In this document: piece after piece, positions 1 to 5,115 of the stretch
Numbering within the stretch: position 1 is the stretch's first letter
Layout of the letters: every line of letters starts with the position of its first letter
NCBI GenBank assembly: GCA_023265785.1
Contig: JAHFSL010000226.1
Span: 1-5,115, forward strand
Direction of reading: 5' to 3'
DNA length: 5,115 bases
Origin: Candidatus Coatesiibacteriota bacterium
Lineage (GTDB): Bacteria; Oederibacteriota; CAKKQC01
Program-made: the position numbers and the translations under genes
The notes under the pieces: generated by a model
What the model was told of the DNA's origin: nothing
Seen by the model: the letters and a program-made list of their open reading frames with translations, nothing else
Databases searched by the model: none

Positions 1-894
1 CCAGTAGGCCGCGGAGACATAGTACCGGGGGCTCCGGGAGGTGATGCCAACCAGTTCCTCGGTGTCAATCGTCCGGCCCCAGGCGAAGAAGATGTTGAAC
101 AGGAAGTTTCGGTTCATGATGAGGTCGAGGTCGGCCCGGCCCGTGGTCCTGGTGCGCGCGCGGCACCAGGCCGCGGCCCGGGCGATGACGCCGTCCACCG
201 ATTCCCGGCGCAGGTGTTCGGTCAGCACCCGGGCCGACTGCGCCGCGCTGAACTCTTCCACGCCGACGCCCAGCGAGAAGACGGCCTCCACCGCGGCGCC
301 GGGCGCCAGCGTGACGGGGCGGCCCCCCCGGGTGCCCGCCGCGGGAGCGAGGCTCCAGGAGAAGTGGGTGTCGTGGGTGAGCAGGGAATAGACCGTGGCC
401 TCCCGGACCCAGGCCGCCGGCCGCGCAATCCGGCGCCCGGCGACCGGGTTGGAGTCGTAGATGACCCGTTTCAGCATGCCCCAGTCGGCGAGCAGGTCGA
501 GGGCGACCGGAACCGGCCGGGAACCCGTGTTCCGGGCCGTGAGCCGCACCAGCGCGGCCCGGATGCCGGGCGGGGCGCAGACCGTGACCGTGACGGTCAA
601 CCCGGGTGCCCGCATGGTGCCGCGGGGAATCCAGTAGTCCAGCAGTTCCCACGAAAGGTTCCGGAGGGGCACCCGCCGGCCGCCGGCCCGCACGGAGGGG
701 ACTAGCGCGGGGGCGCCGCCCCGACCCTCGACCTGGAGCATCCCGCGGTCGCGCATGGAGATGACACTGAAGGACTCGATCGCGGCATCCGCGGCCCGGA
801 TGGCTGGGAACGCGATCCACTCGTTGCCGGTGGGGATGACATCACGGGAGGTCAGCCTTACGGGAACCGCCCGGGCGGCGGCGGGACTGGACAC
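1..894 (-). CDS. Glycosidase-like protein, (alpha/alpha)6-barrel type, N-terminal part (runs off left edge)
   Basis: I translated this frame by hand: 298 codons run without a stop from a GTG at 894 to the window edge, so the C-terminus is missing. Residues about 1-225 are beta-rich, with alternating strands such as LTVTVTVCAPPG near 99-110 and TARNTGSRPVPVALDLLADW at 119-138, as in a beta-sandwich. Residues about 226-260 look like a helical linker. From residue 261 comes NRNFLFNIFFAWGRTIDTEE, then TSRSPRYYVSAAYW up to residue 298. That order (beta-sandwich, linker helices, aromatic-rich first helices) resembles six-hairpin glycosidases of the glucoamylase or debranching type. I cannot assign a GH family or substrate, and any catalytic acids after the final YW lie outside the window. 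No signal peptide is visible, so a cytoplasmic site is likely. The GTG lies two bases after the DUF59 stop with no clear Shine-Dalgarno, suggesting translational coupling. The frame is certain; the function is a family-level guess. Confidence 0.7.
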   Translation of the reverse strand, partial: MSSPAAARAVPVRLTSRDVIPTGNEWIAFPAIRAADAAIESFSVISMRDRGMLQVEGRGGAPALVPSVRAGGRRVPLRNLSWELLDYWIPRGTMRAPGLTVTVTVCAPPGIRAALVRLTARNTGSRPVPVALDLLADWGMLKRVIYDSNPVAGRRIARPAAWVREATVYSLLTHDTHFSWSLAPAAGTRGGRPVTLAPGAAVEAVFSLGVGVEEFSAAQSARVLTEHLRRESVDGVIARAAAWCRARTRTTGRADLDLIMNRNFLFNIFFAWGRTIDTEELVGITSRSPRYYVSAAYW

Positions 895-896
895 GG

Positions 897-1205
897 TCAG
901 GCGGTTTCGATGCCGAGCTGGAGTTTGGCGTCCTTCGACAGGCGTTCTGGCGTCCAGGCGGGTTCCCAGACGATGTTGACGTTGGCCTTCTTGAGACCGG
1001 GAATGCCCGCGAGGAGTTTCTGCTGGACGTCAGCGGTGATCTGGGTGTGCATCGGGCACCCGGGCGCGGTCAGCGTCATGGTCACGCCGATTTCCTCGTC
1101 CGTGATCGCCAGGTCGTAGATCAGTCCGAGATCCACGATATTCACCGGAATCTCGGGGTCGAAACACTGCTTCAGCACGTCCGTGACCTGCTCGACCGTC
1201 GCCAT
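897..1205 (-). CDS. DUF59 / MIP18-family metal-sulfur cluster assembly protein (SufT/PaaD-like)
   Basis: This complete 102-residue protein is a stand-alone DUF59 domain, the usual size for the single-domain family. Hallmarks are CFDPEIPVNIVDLGLIYDL at residues 14-32, the strand VTMTLTAPGCP at 41-51 with the conserved Cys50, and the C-terminal VNIVWEPAWTPERLSKDAK at 76-94. Family members (SufT, PaaD, eukaryotic MIP18) act in the cytoplasm in maturation or delivery of Fe-S clusters; the Cys in the APGCP loop is the residue usually implicated. The ATG at 1205 is chosen because AAGGAGGG (1217-1210) lies just upstream. The same frame stays open far upstream, to 4433, but that extension is antisense to other genes and is not protein-like. 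No suf or isc gene is visible nearby, so the client protein is unknown. It is followed after two bases by the glycosidase-like gene, which looks co-transcribed. There is no reason to link the two functionally beyond position. Confidence 0.92.
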   Translation of the reverse strand: MATVEQVTDVLKQCFDPEIPVNIVDLGLIYDLAITDEEIGVTMTLTAPGCPMHTQITADVQQKLLAGIPGLKKANVNIVWEPAWTPERLSKDAKLQLGIETA

Positions 1206-1209
1206 GGGG

Positions 1210-1217
1210 CCCTCCTT
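1210..1217 (-). promoter_or_regulatory. Strong Shine-Dalgarno of the DUF59 gene
   Basis: On the minus strand the bases read AAGGAGGG, with the AGGAGG core five bases before the ATG at 1205. This near-perfect anti-16S match decides the start against the long upstream open frame. It is the only clear Shine-Dalgarno at any gene start in this window, which suggests relatively high expression of the DUF59 gene. Confidence 0.85.
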
Positions 1218-1236
1218 GAACAATCCTGACCCGCTG

Positions 1237-1242
1237 ATTATA
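1237..1242 (-). promoter_or_regulatory. Probable -10 box (TATAAT) for the DUF59 - glycosidase-like operon
   Basis: The minus strand carries a perfect TATAAT 31 bases before the DUF59 ATG, inside a short AT-rich island in otherwise very GC-rich sequence. It would give a leader of roughly 25 bases containing the Shine-Dalgarno. No TTGACA-like -35 is present: the bases 17 upstream are GCCCCC. A TG two bases before the hexamer is close to, but not exactly, an extended -10. The island lies between divergent genes and, read on the plus strand (TATATC at 1239-1244), may also serve the membrane transferase gene. This is inferred from sequence alone. Confidence 0.5.
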
Positions 1243-1250
1243 TCCATCCG

Positions 1251-1856
1251 GTGTATCGTGGGGGCGTGCCGCCGCCCGCCGTGTCCGGTCTCCGCCTGGC
1301 CGTCTTCGTGGGATGGGCGGTGTTCGTCCTGGCCGGGACCGGGCCGCTCTGGCGCATGTGGGGCCCCTTCCTGTCGGGATTCGGCGGTGGAGGCCTCCTG
1401 CCCGCGACGGGCGCGGCCGGCGCGGCCGCGCTGGGCGACCACCTGCTCGTGGCCGGCCTCGCCCTCCTGCTGGCGGCCGTCTGGGGGCGTGCGGGCCGCC
1501 CGCCCGCCCGGTGGGTGGGCGCGCGGGCACCTGCGGGATGGGAGCTGGCGGGCCTTCGCCTTCTCCTGGGCTGGGCCGCGGTGGGCACGGCGCTGTATGC
1601 GCTGGCGCTGGCCGGGCTGTTCCGGCCGGGGCTCGTGGTGGCCGCCGCCGCCGGGTTGGGCGCGACGGGATGGCGGTTCCGGGACCGCCCGGCGGGTCCG
1701 CGCGGTCCCGCCCCTTCCCGTCTTTGGCTCCTGGTGGCCCTCCCGGCCTTGGCGCTCTCGCCCCTGCTGTTCGTCCCGCCGACCTATATCGATGCCTGGC
1801 AGTATCACCTTGCCGTCCCCGAGCACTTCCTGCGCCTGCACCGCTATGCCGCCTAG
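1251..1856 (+). CDS. GT-C-type membrane glycosyltransferase, N-terminal piece, ended by an in-frame amber codon
   Basis: This piece has 201 codons, mostly hydrophobic, with probable membrane segments near residues 15-30, 63-78, 100-122, 126-140 and 158-174. The last is followed by PPTYIDAWQYHLAVPEHFLR (177-196). An acidic residue (Asp181) followed by YHLAxP after a membrane segment is typical of lipid-linked-sugar transferases of the PMT/ArnT/Rgt (GT-C) kind, where such loops hold catalytic acids; the match here is by eye. The frame then meets TAG at 1854-1856 but continues without a shift into the next entry, so this is the front of one 879-codon gene. The start is uncertain: GTG codons at 1251, 1266 and 1281 are all possible and none has a good Shine-Dalgarno, although GTGGGGG lies just before 1266. 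If the stop is real, the fragment keeps only the first few helices and is unlikely to work alone. Confidence 0.75.
   Translation: MYRGGVPPPAVSGLRLAVFVGWAVFVLAGTGPLWRMWGPFLSGFGGGGLLPATGAAGAAALGDHLLVAGLALLLAAVWGRAGRPPARWVGARAPAGWELAGLRLLLGWAAVGTALYALALAGLFRPGLVVAAAAGLGATGWRFRDRPAGPRGPAPSRLWLLVALPALALSPLLFVPPTYIDAWQYHLAVPEHFLRLHRYAA
1854..1856 (+). other. In-frame amber (TAG) stop splitting the glycosyltransferase gene
   Basis: The reading frame goes ...LHRYAA, TAG, GTNTGFNLELLCEVQNAFAVM... with no shift: the codons before and after share the same phase, and no other stop occurs from 1251 to 3888. A single base change would restore sense (TGG, CAG, TAC and others). TAG serves as the ordinary stop of the neighbouring rarA gene, so wholesale amber recoding in this genome is unlikely. 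Confidence 0.85.
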
Positions 1857-1886
1857 GGGACGAACACGGGGTTCAACCTGGAACTG

Positions 1887-3890
1887 TTGTGTGAGGTCCA
1901 GAACGCCTTTGCGGTGATGATCCGCCGCGAGGAACTTTCGGCCTGGATCGCACTGATCCCCTTCCTGGGGGCTGCGGGCGCCGCGGCCTCCTGGCTTTCG
2001 CGCCGGTCGGGGCGGACGGCGGGTGGTCTCGCGCTCGGCTTCCTTCTGGCGCCGGGACCCCTCCTCTATTCCGCCGCGGCTGGAAAAAATGACGCCGCCG
2101 CGAGCGGTGCCTGCCTGCTGGCCCTCATTGCCCATGCTGATGGGCGCCTGGGCGCGGCAGCGGCGTGCTGGGGCATTGCCGCCGCCACCAAGATCAACGG
2201 CCTGCTCTTCGGTCTGCTGGCGGGCACCTGGTGGCTCGCACGACCCGGTCGGGTGGGCCGGCGGGCGGTCCTGGGGGGGGCTGCGTTGGCCGCGCTTCCG
2301 CTCCTGCCGCTTGTGGGGCGGGACTGGCTGGTGAAGGGCGATCCCCACTGGCCGCTCCTGTCCCGGTGGCTCCCGGGAGCGCTGTGGGACCGGTACAGCG
2401 AGGCGGCGCAGGCGGCGATGCTGGGAGTGGGACGGCCCGGACCGGAGGTCGCGCTGGGCGCCTGGGCCGCGGACGCCCGGACCAATCTGCCCGCCGCTGT
2501 CGTCGCCCTCCCCGCGATCCTCCTGGGGTGGCGCGCACTGGACCCCGGCCTGCGCCGGGTCGCCGGGATGTCCGCGGCATTCTCGCTGGCGTTCACCGTG
2601 GATGTCTGGTACGAGCACGAGCGGATGATCCTCCCGGCCCTTGTGGGCTGGTGCCTGCCGGCGGCGGCGGCCATCGCGGGGTGGTCCAGCCTCGTCCCGG
2701 CCCGAACCGGCGCCGTCGTCCTTGGACTCGCCTGCGTGGCCGCCTGGCCGCCGCTGGCCGCCCCGCTGTCCGCCCGCTGGGATGTCCGGGCCCTGCGGAG
2801 CCTCACCGGGGCGGCGACACGGGAGCAATTCTTTTCTTCCGTCCTCACGACGGCCTGGGATGCGCGGTTCGCCTCCGCCCGTCTCCCGGGTCTGCGCAAC
2901 CTCCTGCTGGTCAATGACCATGCCCCGTACCGCTGGCCGGCCCGGACCTTCACCGAGGAGTTCCCGGACCGCAAGCCGACCTGGGTGCTGGCGCGGGAAT
3001 CCGACGGGGCCTGGCGGATGGCAGTCCGACTGCGACAGGGGAATATCACCCACATCGCGCACGACAGCATCGGGGACTTCCATGTGGCCGCCGGCGGTCA
3101 GTACTACCGCTACTATCCATGGCGTGACCGGGATCTGGCCGTCCTCCATGCGTGGGCCTCGCGGTGGATCGCGGTCGAGGCCGTTCCATTGCAGGCGGAC
3201 TATGCCAACGGTGGATTCTATCTCTACCGCGTTCTGCGCCGGCCGGTGGCCGCCCCCCGGCGCATTCCGTCCCTGCCGGGGACCAAGGGTGTGATCTGGA
3301 GCGCCATGGTCCCCTATCTCGAGAGCCGGGATGCCGCGACGGGACGAACAAACGCCGACGCGCTGGTCCGGGCCTTCCCTGACGTGGACCAATTCCTGCA
3401 CTTGCGCGGATCGTTCTCGTACCATCTGGGGCACTGGGCCGAGGCGTATCGTGACCTTGCCGCCGCGGTCAGGGGCGGCTTCGTCGGGGATTTCACGCAC
3501 GGGTTGGCGGCGGCGGCGGCGGTCAACATGCGCCGGCCCGATCTCGCCGAGCCGCTGGCCCGCCGGGCGCTGGAACTCTATCCGGCGCACCGCACCATGC
3601 TGACCGGGATCCTGGCGGCAGCCATGGCGCTCTCGGCCGAGCGGAGCGCCGAAGCGGGTCGGGGTGCGGCCCGCGCCGCCCTGGTCAAGGCGCGGGAGGC
3701 AGCGGCACTCTCGCGTCCCGGCCCGCCGCTGGTCCGGCTCTGCCTGGGCGCGGTCCTGCGGCGGGCGGGGGAGATTGAGGAGGCGCGGCGGATCCTCGTG
3801 GAACTCGCTTCCGACCTGCCCGTGGACAGTGACCTGCTGGCCGAGTGCCGGGCGGAACTTGCGAAGTGCGGGCCGTCCCTCACCCGCTGA
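1887..3890 (+). CDS. GT-C-type membrane glycosyltransferase, C-terminal piece with TPR-like tail
   Basis: This is the same frame as the piece ending at 1856. The first 11 sense codons after the amber stop (GTNTGFNLELL) belong to the protein but precede any start codon. If translated separately it would begin at TTG 1887, GTG 1914 or ATG 1917, none with a good Shine-Dalgarno, so independent translation is doubtful. In the 667-residue numbering from 1887, membrane segments cluster at about 20-118, 127-145, 202-216 and 227-291. GKND at 66-69, TKINGLL at 101-107 and KGDPHWPLL at 150-158 fit polyprenyl-sugar-dependent GT-C transferases. Residues about 300-480 form a soluble, probably extracytoplasmic, domain. 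Residues about 500-660 look like three or four degenerate TPR helix pairs, for example HLGHWAEAYRDLAAAV and RAGEIEEARRILVEL. The sugar substrate and acceptor cannot be read from sequence. It ends at TGA 3888-3890, 12 bases before nagB, in the same direction. Confidence 0.78.
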   Translation: MCEVQNAFAVMIRREELSAWIALIPFLGAAGAAASWLSRRSGRTAGGLALGFLLAPGPLLYSAAAGKNDAAASGACLLALIAHADGRLGAAAACWGIAAATKINGLLFGLLAGTWWLARPGRVGRRAVLGGAALAALPLLPLVGRDWLVKGDPHWPLLSRWLPGALWDRYSEAAQAAMLGVGRPGPEVALGAWAADARTNLPAAVVALPAILLGWRALDPGLRRVAGMSAAFSLAFTVDVWYEHERMILPALVGWCLPAAAAIAGWSSLVPARTGAVVLGLACVAAWPPLAAPLSARWDVRALRSLTGAATREQFFSSVLTTAWDARFASARLPGLRNLLLVNDHAPYRWPARTFTEEFPDRKPTWVLARESDGAWRMAVRLRQGNITHIAHDSIGDFHVAAGGQYYRYYPWRDRDLAVLHAWASRWIAVEAVPLQADYANGGFYLYRVLRRPVAAPRRIPSLPGTKGVIWSAMVPYLESRDAATGRTNADALVRAFPDVDQFLHLRGSFSYHLGHWAEAYRDLAAAVRGGFVGDFTHGLAAAAAVNMRRPDLAEPLARRALELYPAHRTMLTGILAAAMALSAERSAEAGRGAARAALVKAREAAALSRPGPPLVRLCLGAVLRRAGEIEEARRILVELASDLPVDSDLLAECRAELAKCGPSLTR

Positions 3891-3902
3891 TATCATCAAA
3901 CC
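3891..3902 (+). promoter_or_regulatory. Short AT-rich spacer before nagB with a TATCAT -10-like hexamer
   Basis: The 12-base gap before the nagB ATG contains TATCAT (3891-3896), ending six bases before the start, and no Shine-Dalgarno. That arrangement would fit a leaderless transcript starting at or near the ATG. No matching -35 is visible, so this may be only an AT-rich initiation region of a downstream operon gene. Confidence 0.3.
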
Positions 3903-4688
3903 ATGCAGGTGATCATTCGTCCCGCGCCCGAGGAGGCCACGCGCATGGTTGCAACGCTGGTTGCGAAGGCCGTGCGCGCCCAGCCCGACCTGGTCCTGGG
4001 ACTGGCTACCGGCCTCACCATGGAGCGACTCTACGCCCTGCTCGTGACGATGCACGGGGAGGGGTTCCTGGATTTCTCCCTTGTGCGCACCTTCAACCTG
4101 GATGAGTACATCGGCCTGACCGCCGAGGACGACCGCTCGTACCATGCCTACATGACGAAGCACCTCTTTGCGCATGTGAATATTGACCGGCGGAATACCC
4201 ATCTGCTGGACGGAACGGCGAAGGACCTGGAGGGGGAGTGCCGCCGGTACGAGGACCTGATCCGGCACTGCGGCGGGATCGGCCTGCAATTGCTCGGACT
4301 GGGCCGTGACGGCCATATCGGATTCAACGAACCCGGGTCGGCGCTGTACTCCCGGACCCGGGACAAGAGCCTGACGCCGATGACCCGGGCCGACAACGCC
4401 AAGCACTTCGCCGACCCGTCGCGCATGCCCCACCGGGCGCTAACGATGGGCGTGGGAACGATCCTGGACTGCAGGAAACTGCTCATGCTGGTCACGGGCG
4501 ACACCAAGGCCGCCATCCTCGCCAAGGCCGTGGAGGGTCCGATCACCTCGATGATGACGGCCACCGCGATCCAGTTGCATCCGTCCTGCACGGTGGTCAC
4601 CGATGAGGCCGCCGCGTCCCGGCTGGAATCGAAGGAGTACTTCCGCTGGATCTTTGAAAATGAACCCCAGTGGGCCGAGTTTCGGTAA
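3903..4688 (+). CDS. nagB: Glucosamine-6-phosphate deaminase
   Basis: This 261-residue protein (the E. coli enzyme has 266) converts glucosamine 6-phosphate to fructose 6-phosphate and ammonia in the cytoplasm, the last step of amino-sugar catabolism. The fold and all key residues line up with E. coli NagB at an offset of about -5. Asp67 in FNLDEY matches Asp72. Asp136, His138 and Glu143 in GLGRDGHIGFNEPG match Asp141, His143 and Glu148. Lys202 in GDTKAAIL matches Lys208. The TRADNAKHF and TMGVGTILD blocks and AVEGPITSMMTATAIQLHPSC are also family-like. Two details vary. The phosphate loop reads GLATGLTME rather than the common TGSTP or TGGTP. In the region matching the E. coli allosteric site, Arg153, Lys155 and Ser146 are kept but Ser152 is Ala147. 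The ATG at 3903 gives the family's normal N-terminus. No nagA or transporter lies in view. The gene ends two bases from the stop of rarA on the other strand. Confidence 0.95.
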   Translation: MQVIIRPAPEEATRMVATLVAKAVRAQPDLVLGLATGLTMERLYALLVTMHGEGFLDFSLVRTFNLDEYIGLTAEDDRSYHAYMTKHLFAHVNIDRRNTHLLDGTAKDLEGECRRYEDLIRHCGGIGLQLLGLGRDGHIGFNEPGSALYSRTRDKSLTPMTRADNAKHFADPSRMPHRALTMGVGTILDCRKLLMLVTGDTKAAILAKAVEGPITSMMTATAIQLHPSCTVVTDEAAASRLESKEYFRWIFENEPQWAEFR

Positions 4689-4690
4689 GC

Positions 4691-5115
4691 CTACTTCTTG
4701 CGGCGGGCCTCCAGCCGGTCGAGATACTCCTTGAATTTGGCCTCGGCGCCGCGGTCGGTCGGGAGGTAATAGCGCTTCGCGTCGGGCTGGTAGGCCTGGT
4801 CCACCCACCCTTCGGCCCCCTCGTGGGCGTACTCGTAGCCGTCGCCGTGCCCCAGGTCCTTGGCCCCCTGGTAGTGGGCGTCCCGCAGGTGCCTGGGGAC
4901 CGGCTTGGCGGGCTCGGCATGGACATCCTTGAGGGCCGCGTCAATGGCGGCGTAGGACGCGTTGCTCTTGGGAGAACAGGCCAGGTACGCGGTCACCTGG
5001 GCCAGCGTGATCCGCGCTTCGGGCAGTCCGACGGTGTCCACGGCCTGCATGGCGGCTGACGCCATCAGGAGCCCCCGGGGATCGGCATTCCCGATGTCCT
5101 CGGAGGCCAGGATGA
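4691..5115 (-). CDS. rarA: Replication-associated recombination protein A, C-terminal part (runs off right edge)
   Basis: The frame is open from the window edge to TAG at 4693-4691, giving the last 140 residues of a protein that is about 450 long in E. coli. The first visible residues, ILASEDIGNADPRGLLMASAAMQAV, match the RarA/MgsA (Mgs1, WRNIP1) segment that follows the AAA+ ATPase core. ITLAQVTAYLACSPKSNASYAAIDAAL is the tetramerisation-type C-terminal domain. VPRHLRDAHYQGAKDLGHGDGYEYAH and RYYLPTDRGAEAKFKEYLDRL are the typical ending. RarA is a cytoplasmic DNA-dependent ATPase acting at stalled replication forks and in recombination. The ATPase motifs lie outside the window. An internal ATG at 5065 exists, but the conserved sequence upstream shows it is not the true start. 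The gene is convergent with nagB, with a two-base gap and no visible terminator. This TAG stop also shows that amber works as a normal stop here. Confidence 0.93.
   Translation of the reverse strand, partial: ILASEDIGNADPRGLLMASAAMQAVDTVGLPEARITLAQVTAYLACSPKSNASYAAIDAALKDVHAEPAKPVPRHLRDAHYQGAKDLGHGDGYEYAHEGAEGWVDQAYQPDAKRYYLPTDRGAEAKFKEYLDRLEARRKK

Noticed and set aside
65..820. A 251-codon minus-strand open frame rich in Arg, Pro and Gly
   Set aside because: It is an out-of-frame shadow of the glycosidase-like gene, whose frame gives protein-like beta strands and aromatic motifs while this one does not.
1206..1250. Possible small RNA or riboswitch in the divergent gap
   Set aside because: The gap is only 45 bases and is accounted for by the -10 box and Shine-Dalgarno of the DUF59 gene; no stable stem or aptamer pattern was seen.
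1854..1856. Pyrrolysine or general amber recoding as the explanation of the internal TAG
   Set aside because: rarA in this window ends with TAG right at its family-typical C-terminus, and the gene is not a methylamine methyltransferase. General recoding is not supported, though local suppression cannot be excluded.
2273..2280. Run of eight G inside the transferase, suspected as a frameshift or phase-variation tract
   Set aside because: The frame is intact across it and hydrophobic membrane sequence continues on both sides. A single such run in very GC-rich DNA is expected.
2066..3070. A 334-codon minus-strand open frame
   Set aside because: It is antisense to the transferase, of biased composition, with no recognisable motif and no ribosome site.
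897..4433. A 1178-codon minus-strand open frame extending the DUF59 protein by more than 1000 residues
   Set aside because: It is exactly codon-opposed to the transferase and nagB genes, so it is open simply because those genes avoid TTA, CTA and TCA codons until the CTA at 4440. The extra sequence is a low-complexity Gly/Arg/Pro/Gln mix with no domain look, and the real start at 1205 has a strong Shine-Dalgarno.

Overview
The window is a very GC-rich, tightly packed bacterial segment. The third codon position is strongly G/C and non-coding gaps are only 2 to about 45 bases. The genes are bacterial types (RarA, NagB, a DUF59 protein), but nothing fixes the phylum. Gaps and codon use suit a high-GC bacterium, possibly from a metagenome; that placement is inference. 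No RNA gene, CRISPR array, insertion sequence or repeat family was seen, and no gap exceeds 300 bases.

Layout. (1) Bases 1-894, minus: the N-terminal 298 residues of a protein resembling a two-domain glycosidase (beta-sandwich, then the start of a helical barrel). It runs off the left edge and begins at a GTG two bases after the preceding gene. (2) Bases 897-1205, minus: a complete 102-residue DUF59/MIP18 protein of the iron-sulfur assembly type, with a strong Shine-Dalgarno and a perfect TATAAT upstream. (3) Bases 1251-3890, plus: a large multi-pass membrane protein that looks like a GT-C glycosyltransferase with a TPR-like C-terminal tail. One in-frame amber codon at 1854-1856 interrupts it with no frame change. 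(4) Bases 3903-4688, plus: an intact glucosamine-6-phosphate deaminase (NagB), 12 bases after the membrane gene. (5) Bases 4691-5115, minus: the C-terminal 140 residues of RarA, convergent with nagB and running off the right edge.

How they fit together. Three genes may concern sugars: a glycosidase-like protein, a membrane sugar transferase and amino-sugar catabolism. They do not form one clear pathway. The DUF59 and glycosidase-like genes form a probable two-gene minus-strand operon, and the transferase and nagB are co-directional. RarA is an unrelated replication-maintenance gene. The most notable feature is the amber codon in the transferase: conserved-looking sequence continues straight through it, so it is a recent nonsense mutation, a base error, or, less likely, recoding. 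I found no convincing new biological system.
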